This document shows positions 26,901 to 34,498 of a stretch of DNA of 64,000 bases, one piece after another. The position numbers and the translations under genes were made by a program. A model generated the notes under the pieces. The model saw only the letters and a list, made by a program, of their open reading frames with translations, was not told the origin of the DNA and made no database searches. The first letter of the stretch is position 1, and every line of letters starts with the position of its first letter. The stretch is from Legionella nautarum. Lineage in GTDB: Bacteria > Pseudomonadota > Gammaproteobacteria > Legionellales > Legionellaceae. Location of the stretch: assembly GCF_001467895.1 (NCBI RefSeq), contig NZ_LNYO01000021.1:1-64000 (forward strand), read 5' to 3'.

Positions 26901-28739
26901 GATAACCAGATAAAAATACGTGGTTTTCGTGTCGAATTAGAAGCTGTTTGCACCGTGTTATTGCATCATGAAGCAGTCGATCAATGTGCTGTGAGGGTCT
27001 GCGAAAATGAGAAGCAGCAAAAATCAATAGTTGCTTATTTAGTGTTAAAACATGAATGCCCGATGATTAATATCAAACAGTACATGGCAAGTCAGTTGCC
27101 TAAATACATGATCCCCAGTTTTTTTATAAGAATAGATAAAATTCCTCTCACCTTAAACGGAAAAGTCGATTTTGAAAAATTACCCGCCCCCGATTCTTCA
27201 ACGAATACGCTAACGAGCGAATATGTAGCACCACAGACACAAACAGAGAAAGAGATAGAAAAAATATGGAGTGAGTTATTTGAGCTGGATCAAATTGGTA
27301 TTCATGATTCTTTTTTTGATCTCGGCGGGCATTCACTGATGGTGTCTCAATTGGTTTTAAAAGTTAAAGAGCAATTACTTTATGATTTATCATTGCAACA
27401 ATTTTTGGAAAAACCGACTATCTTTCATTTAGCCCAACTGATTGAAATCAATGAAGAAATAAAGCCCTCCTCATTCATGGCCCATTGGAAATTTGATATT
27501 GAACTAAATTTGCCCCACTGTTTACGTGTAACCAAGCCAAATATTTTCTCTGATTTTCCCTCGAAAAGAGAAAGGGAGCCAAATTTTTTGCAGGAGCTGG
27601 AAGCGGCAAATGTTCAGCCGAAAGCTCTATTATTGACGGGTGCCAACGGATTCCTCGGTGCAAATCTCTTGAAGCAACTCTATCAGTTAACTTCAGCGAC
27701 AATTTATTGTTTAGTAAGGGGAGCTAATCTTGAAGATGCCAAAAATAAATTACAAAAATCAATAGAACTCTATGATCTGCATTTTGAAGATAAGGAGCGC
27801 ATCCAGTTATTAGTTGGCGATTTGGGAAAACCCTATCTCGGTTTGCCTATTGAAGAGTTTATGGTGTTAGCGGAAAAAATCGATATCATTTATCATAATG
27901 GTGCCGCTGTTCATCATCTCTATAGCTATGAAATGTTGCGAGCTGCCAATGTGCTAAGCGTTAAAGAAATATTGAAATTAGCAACTATTAAAAAACTAAT
28001 TCCTATTCATTATATTTCGACCTTGTCCGCCGCTAGCAATTATTTGGATAATTTTAATAGTATTATTGAAGATTTTATCTATTCCCATCCCAACCCACCT
28101 CCAGAAGATGGTTATAGTCAAACTAAATGGATTGCGGAGCAAATTTTAGCGAAAGCCCATCAACAACAAATACCTATCAAAATTTATCGGCCAGCCTGGA
28201 TTTTAGGTGATTCCATTTCGGGATTAATTGCTGCGGAGCAGAATCATTTACTGCGATTAATTAAGGGCTGTTGTCAATTGGGTTATGCACCTTCATGGGA
28301 TATTGAGCTCGATATTCTTCCAGTAGATTATGTGGGTCAAATGATTGTTAAAACGTCACTAAATACAAAAATACCCTATAGCTTATTTAATTTGGTAAAT
28401 ACAAATAAATTATCTTGGAAGGAGTTAATAACTTATCTTAATCAACGAGGCTATAACATGCAGCTCATTTCTCCCAATGCATGGCAAAAGAAACTACTGA
28501 CCGAAATGAGCCCGGAGAGTACTCTGTATTCGCTGCTCACTTTATATATTAATCAAAGTGATAATGTTTGGATGGAAAAACTTGATCGAATATCTAGTGC
28601 AAATAATCAGAATACGCATTATGCTTTTCAAGCAAATGGTATGAAATTTCCGTTTATTAATAAGCAGCTTCTGGATAATTATTTTAATTTTCTAGAAAAA
28701 AGGGGATTTTTAGCGATAAAAGTAGCTGACGTAATATGA
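23958..28739 (+). CDS. One-module NRPS: formyltransferase-C'-A(Val)-T-reductase
   Basis: A 1593-residue assembly-line enzyme. Residues 1-300 are a formyltransferase with the N94, H96, D132 triad (INYHNGPLPR, KDIDAGAIL). Residues about 320-560 resemble only the C-terminal lobe of a condensation domain; no HHxxxDG is present. Adenylation follows at about 580-1080 (IIYTSGTTGKPKGV, NGYGPTENTT), with pocket residues read by alignment to PheA as D-A-F-W-L-G-G-T-F-K, one step from a known valine code. The carrier has S1126 in LGGHSL. The thioester reductase (about 1220-1590) has TGANGFLG and Y-x-x-x-K. TTG start after AGGA. Likely product: an N-formyl-valine aldehyde or alcohol, or a derivative (inference). 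Confidence 0.88.
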   Translation: MEKKLVTCYLIGEDRLLLECAEILLSYNHSILGIISPLPAAEEFSIQKKIPYFLKVSDAVPILSVTAFDYLFSIINGTVLPLSLLEQAKCMAINYHNGPLPRYAGLHAPSWAILHNERVHGVTWHQMVKDIDAGAILKQAPIEIEADETGLSLSVKCYQEALNTFKELVYEISFQQLRPIPQNLENRSYFDYCQKPMNGGWISWHDSAETIDRMCRALNLGQHHRNRFSLPKFNIGKNFFLILQLHILDEENSHAPGTLVEITAQYWQIATKTRVVQLEQILSFHNETVDFIELAERFHLKKGSVLPPISEKSRLEYKYFCEVYAIHELFWVRQEKSFIPATLPFQTLSLSPEKNYPLKQVAMFNASTLFSFPTNEYPNNPCNILFAALYIYLYRLGNKEKFGVGFSHPLLQQLPEAIKPLFAQIIPFSFQLNEDLTVEETLKEFFDRLLKFDKHLSFSRDIFVRYPELSSNLQSFYPITVMIGHEKGFLKRIHHINSSVVVTISNTYKIQWFSREKNDDLDTILRNSIQHLPILIASMLEHPTMLISQLPLLSAKESSQLLMTWNKTQISPSQNKSVVQLFVEQVQKTPEQIALSYEGQVLSYQALNDQSNQFARLLQKNGLSAGQHVVICTNQEIHLIVGLLAILKIGAAYVPIDTNYPSSHIQFILSDSSATVAIASKSLKAKMQICCDNQNVPLIIFENFIKSASAESSENLNLASVDPDSLAYIIYTSGTTGKPKGVMIPHRGIVRLVNSTNYIKITKNDRIAQAASISFDAATFEIWGALLNGATLVAVPHATLVNVTQFSQFLIKKKITVLWLTSALFNQYASVKPSMFATLSYLLIGGDILNAEQVMRVLRCEKGAPRQILNGYGPTENTTFTTTYLIKARKEGYQSIPIGKPIANSTVYILDKYLRPTPIGAPGELYTGGAGVALGYLNRPEITTARFIPNLFDSSAETLLYKTGDIVRWMPDGNIEYLSRQDNQIKIRGFRVELEAVCTVLLHHEAVDQCAVRVCENEKQQKSIVAYLVLKHECPMINIKQYMASQLPKYMIPSFFIRIDKIPLTLNGKVDFEKLPAPDSSTNTLTSEYVAPQTQTEKEIEKIWSELFELDQIGIHDSFFDLGGHSLMVSQLVLKVKEQLLYDLSLQQFLEKPTIFHLAQLIEINEEIKPSSFMAHWKFDIELNLPHCLRVTKPNIFSDFPSKREREPNFLQELEAANVQPKALLLTGANGFLGANLLKQLYQLTSATIYCLVRGANLEDAKNKLQKSIELYDLHFEDKERIQLLVGDLGKPYLGLPIEEFMVLAEKIDIIYHNGAAVHHLYSYEMLRAANVLSVKEILKLATIKKLIPIHYISTLSAASNYLDNFNSIIEDFIYSHPNPPPEDGYSQTKWIAEQILAKAHQQQIPIKIYRPAWILGDSISGLIAAEQNHLLRLIKGCCQLGYAPSWDIELDILPVDYVGQMIVKTSLNTKIPYSLFNLVNTNKLSWKELITYLNQRGYNMQLISPNAWQKKLLTEMSPESTLYSLLTLYINQSDNVWMEKLDRISSANNQNTHYAFQANGMKFPFINKQLLDNYFNFLEKRGFLAIKVADVI

Positions 28740-28792
28740 GGGACGCCGAATGAGGCAGAGTGCTACCAATTGAATAGTTGGGGGTGATTATC

Positions 28793-31159
28793 ATGGGAAA
28801 AGAAGCCACATTAAAATCTTCTCTGCATCCGCAATTGCAAGCCTTTCTGTTACTGTCTGAGGATTGCATTATTGTTTTAGATGCAGACTATTGTATTCTT
28901 GAGTTTAATGAAGCGATTACATCCTTTCTGGGCTGGAAAGACAAAGAAATGCGTGGGCAACCCTTTGCGTCAATCTACTTTCAGCAAGGAAAAAAAATTC
29001 CTTTTCCTTTTTTTCAGTACGAATTTATTTTGCAAAATGAGCAAGGTGAGTTTGAGTGCATGTTGTATAAAAATAACATTAAACGCTATCTTACATGGAA
29101 ATTTAAACGTCAATCGAATCAACTCATTTTACTTGGAAAAGATAATACAGATACGAAACGTTTAGCTTTGCAACATGTCACTATTTTTGATCAAATAAAA
29201 AAAATTTCAGCCTGTGTGCCTGGTAATTTTTATTGGAAAAATAAAGACGAAGAATACCTCGGTTGCAACAAAATTCTTCTTAAAACACTTGGGCTAAACT
29301 CCATGAATGATTTTGTGGGAAAAACGGATCATGATCTTTGGCCAGAACATGCTGAGGAATTAAAGAAAAACGATCAACAAGTGATAAAGGGAAAAAAACC
29401 TATTTTTTTTGAAGAAACCGTTACCCTTAACGGTAAAAAAATGTATTTTACTGTGATTAAAATGCCTCTCATTGATGATGAGGGAAATATCATTGGTATT
29501 TTGGGGAACTCCTCAGATATTACTGAATTAAAAAGAACGCAGGCAGATTTAAAAATAGCTAAGGAAACCGCTGAAAAGGCCAGCCAAGCCAAAACAGAGT
29601 TTCTGGCTAACATGAGTCATGATATTCGCACTCCGTTAACAGGCATTATCGGTATGACAAAAATGCTAGAGGAAACAGCTAGATCTGAAGAAGAGAGGCA
29701 ATATGCAAGCTGGGTTAATGAAAGTGGTGAGCAATTGTTAAAACTTTTAAATGGTGTTCTTGATGTGGTTTCTGCCGATGATATGAAAGAAGATGATCTC
29801 TATTTAGAATCATTTTACCTTAAAGATTGTTTGGATGATTTATATCAATTAGAACGACCTGCAATGATGCAAAAAAATATTAGTTTCCAATTAAAAATTG
29901 ATCCCAATATTCCTGAATATATCCGCACAGATCGGTTTAAACTAAGCCGTGTTTTACTCAATTTACTGGGTAATGCAATTAAATTTACCGACGAAGGAAT
30001 GATTCAACTTATGGTTGATTTAACAAGTTCTGATGCTCAGCAAAAATCCTTAATGTTTAAAGTAGTTGATACTGGAAAAGGCATTCCAAAAGAGGCACAG
30101 AAAAAAGTATTTGAACGCTTTTATCGCATTTCACCTTCCTATAAAAATAATCATCATGGACATGGCGTTGGTCTTCATATTGTCGAAAAATATGTTGAGT
30201 TATTGGGAGGTAAAATTGGTATCAACAGTGAAGAAGGAAAGGGAACTACTTTTTATTTTTCCATTCCTTTAGTCTCGGCTGTAGCCCCTGAAATTGATGA
30301 AAAGAAGAAAATTATTTCGCCTCCCCCTGTACAGAGGTCTTCGCATTCTCCTTATCTACTGCTGGTGGAAGACAGCATTGTTGCCCTAAAAGTTCTTGAA
30401 AGAATGGTGATGAAAGCGGGTTGCCGTTATTTATCGGCTACCTCGGGAGAGAAAGGCTTATTATTAGCAAAAACAGAACCCTTTGATCTAATTATCACCG
30501 ATATCGGCTTGCCAGGCATCTCAGGTAATGAGATGACACGACAAATTCGCGATTGGGAGAAGCAAAAAGGTTCTGCTTCCCCCTTATTAATCTATGGTTT
30601 AACAGGCCATGCTGGACAAATTGCAGAAGCCGAGTCCTTAGATCTAGGTATGAATGGCCTATTTACCAAGCCAATGACAGCGATTAATTTGAGGATTTTG
30701 TTAGACTCGTTTCAACCTCGGGAAAATGAAGCCGACAAGACTATTTTGGTCTTAGGCTCCGACTTACCTAAAACAGAAGAGGAACTTTTTGCCTTAAATA
30801 GCTTCCCTCTGCTCGATATTGAGAAAGGGATCGCCACTTTAGGAAGCTTAACGGTGTTGAGCGAGCTTTTACTGACGTTAAGCTCTGAGGACTTGCCTCA
30901 TGGGGAGCTCGCTATTCGTCGGGCTTATATCCAAAGTGATTGGTTAAAGATTGAAAGTTTAGTGCACAAATTAAAAAGTGGTGCAGTCTATTGTTGTACA
31001 ACCAAACTACAATATGCCTGCCAATATCTTGAGCGCTATTGTAAAGCAGGTCAGAGCCGGTTGCTTGAGAAATTATATTATCAATTAATTCAAGTGATAG
31101 GGGAAACTAAACAAGCAATTAATCGCTGGTTAGAAGAGCGCTTGTTGTGCGTAAATTAG
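28793..31159 (+). CDS. Hybrid sensor histidine kinase (PAS-PAS-HisKA-HATPase-REC-Hpt)
   Basis: About 788 residues, no membrane segment. Two PAS-like regions (about 15-110 and 125-245), a HisKA domain with H276 in SHDIRTPLTGIIGM, an HATPase_c domain (NLLGNAIKFTDEG, then DTGKGIP and HGVGLHIVEKYVELLGG), a receiver with D570 (ITDIGLPGISG) and a C-terminal Hpt with H725 (VHKLKSGAVY). The layout is that of ArcB-like phosphorelay kinases but cytosolic. The ATG at 28793 follows GGGGGTGA; an in-frame TTG 15 bases earlier is less likely. It starts 53 bases after the NRPS gene and is probably co-transcribed. No partner regulator is adjacent. Confidence 0.88.
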   Translation: MGKEATLKSSLHPQLQAFLLLSEDCIIVLDADYCILEFNEAITSFLGWKDKEMRGQPFASIYFQQGKKIPFPFFQYEFILQNEQGEFECMLYKNNIKRYLTWKFKRQSNQLILLGKDNTDTKRLALQHVTIFDQIKKISACVPGNFYWKNKDEEYLGCNKILLKTLGLNSMNDFVGKTDHDLWPEHAEELKKNDQQVIKGKKPIFFEETVTLNGKKMYFTVIKMPLIDDEGNIIGILGNSSDITELKRTQADLKIAKETAEKASQAKTEFLANMSHDIRTPLTGIIGMTKMLEETARSEEERQYASWVNESGEQLLKLLNGVLDVVSADDMKEDDLYLESFYLKDCLDDLYQLERPAMMQKNISFQLKIDPNIPEYIRTDRFKLSRVLLNLLGNAIKFTDEGMIQLMVDLTSSDAQQKSLMFKVVDTGKGIPKEAQKKVFERFYRISPSYKNNHHGHGVGLHIVEKYVELLGGKIGINSEEGKGTTFYFSIPLVSAVAPEIDEKKKIISPPPVQRSSHSPYLLLVEDSIVALKVLERMVMKAGCRYLSATSGEKGLLLAKTEPFDLIITDIGLPGISGNEMTRQIRDWEKQKGSASPLLIYGLTGHAGQIAEAESLDLGMNGLFTKPMTAINLRILLDSFQPRENEADKTILVLGSDLPKTEEELFALNSFPLLDIEKGIATLGSLTVLSELLLTLSSEDLPHGELAIRRAYIQSDWLKIESLVHKLKSGAVYCCTTKLQYACQYLERYCKAGQSRLLEKLYYQLIQVIGETKQAINRWLEERLLCVN

Positions 31160-31246
31160 CTCATATCATCTTTGAAGTCTTAAAAAATGGAAGGACTTTT
31201 AATGAAAACTCCTTTTGCATTTTAAGGACAGTAGATACCAACTAAT

Positions 31247-32332
31247 TTATGCTGATATAGCGATTTGAGAAGAAGTGAGCCTATCTTCTTCCAGTGCAGC
31301 AGAAATTGTTGAAGAAACCTCATTAAGTAGAGATCTTTTTTCCGGATCAGGGTGTAACATATTCTGAATTTGATTTTTTACTTGCTGGTTTTTTAAATAG
31401 ATTAATTCACTATCAAATTGACCTCGCAGACTACGTTTGAAGATTAGATCAACTTTGTTGCAAGATTCTGGCGGTTCTTCACCCATAACTTGAGCAAGGA
31501 TATGGCCTAAAGAAAAAATATCACTTGCAGTACTTGAACCTTTTCCTTCAAAACGTTCTGGTGCTATAAACAAAGCTGTCCCTTTTATTGGGAACACCAT
31601 AGCATCATTAGTGCTTTGTTTTTTAGCAAAAGCGAAATCAATAAAAAAGCAACGAGGATTCAGTGGCTCACTAAGATCAACCATAATGTTTCTAGGAGAA
31701 ATATCATTATGTACTAACTGTCTTGCTTGAACCTGTTGCTTATAGGCTTTTATGATAGCCAGACAAAGGGCTAAACGTGTTTTTTCATCAAAGTTTCCTT
31801 TTAAGGCTTGCTCTAAAGTTTGTCCTGGCATTTCGCGCATGAATAAATAGGCACGTAGATTACCATCATCTTGGAAAAAGACCGGTTTTCTAATACATAG
31901 ATGACCGGCTTCTTTAGTACGCTTATATTCTTTTTTAATATCACGTCGCCATTGGGATTCACTCACATGTGGTTTTCGCGGTATTTCTTTTCTGATTCTA
32001 GCTTTATGAGGTTTTTGGCTCACTGGCATATAAACCAACTCATCGTTGCTAAAAAATAATTTTCCTTTTACCTTATCGATATACCCATAATTTCCGTTAC
32101 CGACCCGTTTGCCAATGACTTCGAAGCATTGACTCCCTTTATCTTTGCCTGAGCGCCAGGAAATTTCTTTAGTCAGTTTAAGACCGTTGTCGAAAGGATA
32201 AATTTTATTCTTAAAAAAAACTTCAGGATCATCATCGCCATCTAAGAAGTCACCTAAAAGCTCACTTTCACTTTCAGACATTTTAGTGGGATTAATCACT
32301 GAAACCTTTTCGTTTTCGGTAAACTTAGTCAT
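31247..32332 (-). CDS. Eukaryotic-like Ser/Thr protein kinase, candidate effector
   Basis: A 361-residue kinase-fold protein: a probable ATP-anchoring Lys in ARIRKEI, helix C Glu in IKKEYKRTKEAG, hinge FMREMPGQTLEQAL, catalytic loop HNDISPRNIM with D210, metal-binding D232 in IDFAFAKK (DFA instead of DFG), and APE in GTALFIAPERF. No membrane segment or PASTA domain, so it is unlike the usual bacterial PknB kinases and more like translocated LegK-type kinases of Legionella. The C-terminus (AALEEDRLTSSQIAISA) has an acidic patch and small residues as in many Dot/Icm signals. Target and secretion are inferred. Confidence 0.78.
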   Translation of the reverse strand: MTKFTENEKVSVINPTKMSESESELLGDFLDGDDDPEVFFKNKIYPFDNGLKLTKEISWRSGKDKGSQCFEVIGKRVGNGNYGYIDKVKGKLFFSNDELVYMPVSQKPHKARIRKEIPRKPHVSESQWRRDIKKEYKRTKEAGHLCIRKPVFFQDDGNLRAYLFMREMPGQTLEQALKGNFDEKTRLALCLAIIKAYKQQVQARQLVHNDISPRNIMVDLSEPLNPRCFFIDFAFAKKQSTNDAMVFPIKGTALFIAPERFEGKGSSTASDIFSLGHILAQVMGEEPPESCNKVDLIFKRSLRGQFDSELIYLKNQQVKNQIQNMLHPDPEKRSLLNEVSSTISAALEEDRLTSSQIAISA

Positions 32333-32562
32333 ATAGGATCCTGGCTATCCACGCGGTTGGATATATATTGTACAATTAGTTTTGTTTTTGTGTCAACCGG
32401 TTTCAGTTGATGCGGTGGTTTATGGGTATGAAGGACTCTTGGCCTAAGTGCGGGAGCGCCTGGAATTGCTGGCGATTGTGGATAACCCAATTGCTCCATT
32501 AAAGGTAGAAGATGTTGATTAAATGCTGTCCGTAAAGATCCCAGATGTACTCGCCAGGCCTT
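32329..32562 (-). pseudogene. Possible remnant of a lost coding gene
   Basis: A 77-codon stop-free frame on the minus strand without a credible start, beginning after a TAG and ending in an ATGA overlap with the kinase start. The translation looks protein-like (AWRVHLGSLRTAFNQHLLPL, then MEQLGYPQSP) and the stretch is richer in G and C than its surroundings. It might be the 3' end of a decayed gene. No family recognised; chance is possible. Confidence 0.25.
32367..32396 (-). promoter_or_regulatory. Sigma-70 promoter of the Ser/Thr kinase gene
   Basis: On the minus strand, TTGACA (32396-32391), 18 bases, TACAAT (32372-32367). The -10 lies 34 bases before the kinase ATG. A perfect -35 hexamer is rare in this window. 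It lies inside the possible gene remnant. Confidence 0.6.
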
Positions 32563-32608
32563 CTAAGCTAAATTCCTATTTGCAAAATCAGCAATGATGC
32601 GTACAAAG

Positions 32609-32637
32609 TTATTGGGTTGCTCAAAATATGCTATAAT
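32609..32637 (+). promoter_or_regulatory. Sigma-70-like promoter
   Basis: TTATTG (32609-32614), 17 bases, TATAAT (32632-32637), about 108 bases before the start of the gene at 32746, implying a leader of about 100 bases. The rest of the 413-base gap between the divergent genes holds the kinase promoter and the possible remnant. Confidence 0.45.
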
Positions 32638-32745
32638 TGCCCGCAAATTAATCTTGCCAATCGCTTTATAGTAAGAAACCGGTTTAACTAAATGTATGTA
32701 CTACTAAAATACTTATCAAAATCTTTTTCATGGGGTAGCTAAACG

Positions 32746-34446
32746 ATGTCAAAATTCTTAACTATAAAGCAAGAAATTTCATACGAGAGTCCTAAAAAGG
32801 AATTTCGCGTCCATGTTGATCCAACTTATTTGATGAATAGAGAAAATTTTGCTCTGGTGAGAAGGATCCTCGAAGAGGTTTTTGAAGGCGAAGAAGTAGA
32901 TATCAAGATCATACAATTAGATGATCAACAAGCTTTAAAAGATTTTGATGGCACCACAAATAGTTTTGGTAATGATAGGGATCAGAGAGGTAAGGAAGTA
33001 TGTATTTATCTACCTTCAATCCTGGAGGGAAACAAGCATAATATTGAGCACTTAAAGAAACTTATGCTCACTCTTTGGTATAAACTTCAGCAAGCCAATG
33101 TTCCTTTACACAGTTTTACCCCACCCGGCGACAAAGCTATACGGATGGAGAGTTTTTCGACTCCCTTTTCATTTACTTTTACAACGGCACCTAAGGAATG
33201 GCAAAAAAGGCATGGAATTTTGTTTAAGGATTGTGAACATAATAATGATTTTTATGATCCAAATCACCCGTTGCACCATATTCAATTCTCAGCAAAGAAC
33301 ATTCGTGCCTATGGATTGCAATTCGATAAGGCTAAGGCAAAAGCTGCCCATATAAAATATCTTAAAGACCATTTTAAATCCTCTTTAGAACAACTTTTAG
33401 AGTCAATTGATTTTATTCGAAGCCACGAAAGGAGTTTTGCTAAAAATGATGAAGATAAATTTAACTTCAACTTTGAGCTCCTTACAATTAAGGAGGGTAT
33501 AGAGAAAATACAACAAGAATATAACGAAGAAATCGGACAAATTAATTTATTGATTGAAGAAGATGAAAAATGTGAACGTAGAGGAGCGGCTAGAACAAGA
33601 GCCATTGAAAAACTGCAGGAATTAGTAGGAATACTAAAAGCCTTTCCTCATCACGAAGATTCTGATTTTACAGCCTATGAAGAAATTAGTTTGTTACTAA
33701 ATGATTCTCTTCTAAATCGAGAAGATTTGAGTTTTCTAAATGAAGAATTAGAAAAAAAGCTCAGCGAAAGATTAGATATACATATCAAAGGATTGATAGA
33801 GGATTTTCGTGGACTAGAAGGAATAATCAATCCAAGATTGCAGGACTCATATGAAAGAATAATAGAGGATATTGAAACCATTACAGCAAACAATCCCTGT
33901 GAGGCACAAAAAATATTTCGTCGGTTTGTTTTTCTTAATAGGGAGGCAAACTATATCGATGAAGAAACTAAAAATATTTCTCAACTTTGTCAGACAGCGG
34001 TAGGGAACTATACACAAGATAGACCCTTTACTTTAGGATATTTCTCACGTTTTTTTGATAATGAACGTGGCCGTATACGTGCTCAAACATTCAGAGACCT
34101 TTTTGCAGAATATAGTGAAGATCAGGCCGTTTTAGATTTGTTAATTTACAGTTTACTTGCCAGTAATAATGGTACCTATTTGAAATACAATATAGCTGCG
34201 TCTTTAGGATATGCTTCTACTAATGAAGCTAGAGCAATATATGAGATTAAAGTAAAAGAACATCTTGCTGAGAACAATAATCACTCCATTGGACAACTCA
34301 ATAATGAAGTAATTGAGCCAATAGTTAATGCGACTAACAATAAAAAAGACTCTCAGGATAAAACAATAGTCAACGCGCTGGAAATCTATAAAAATAGGTT
34401 AATAGCCGATAAGACCATTGAAATTATCAACCCTTCCTTTAGTTGA
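32746..34446 (+). CDS. Unknown coiled-coil protein, candidate effector
   Basis: A 566-residue soluble protein, family not recognised. The N-terminal 180 residues are mixed alpha/beta with HSFTPPGDKAIRMESFSTPF; residues about 190-400 are highly charged and helical (for example LNEELEKKLSERLDIHIKGL), consistent with coiled coils. The C-terminal region (about 410-560) is helical, with DRPFTLGYFSRFFDNERGR. It has no signal peptide or membrane segment. Long, charged, orphan proteins of this sort next to a kinase effector are typical of Legionella effector loci, but nothing here proves secretion. The ATG has GGGGTAGC upstream. Confidence 0.6.
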   Translation: MSKFLTIKQEISYESPKKEFRVHVDPTYLMNRENFALVRRILEEVFEGEEVDIKIIQLDDQQALKDFDGTTNSFGNDRDQRGKEVCIYLPSILEGNKHNIEHLKKLMLTLWYKLQQANVPLHSFTPPGDKAIRMESFSTPFSFTFTTAPKEWQKRHGILFKDCEHNNDFYDPNHPLHHIQFSAKNIRAYGLQFDKAKAKAAHIKYLKDHFKSSLEQLLESIDFIRSHERSFAKNDEDKFNFNFELLTIKEGIEKIQQEYNEEIGQINLLIEEDEKCERRGAARTRAIEKLQELVGILKAFPHHEDSDFTAYEEISLLLNDSLLNREDLSFLNEELEKKLSERLDIHIKGLIEDFRGLEGIINPRLQDSYERIIEDIETITANNPCEAQKIFRRFVFLNREANYIDEETKNISQLCQTAVGNYTQDRPFTLGYFSRFFDNERGRIRAQTFRDLFAEYSEDQAVLDLLIYSLLASNNGTYLKYNIAASLGYASTNEARAIYEIKVKEHLAENNNHSIGQLNNEVIEPIVNATNNKKDSQDKTIVNALEIYKNRLIADKTIEIINPSFS

Positions 34447-34498
34447 AATGGATGAAAAACCTTATCCATCACACACGTATCCTGACTGACTCCGTACA

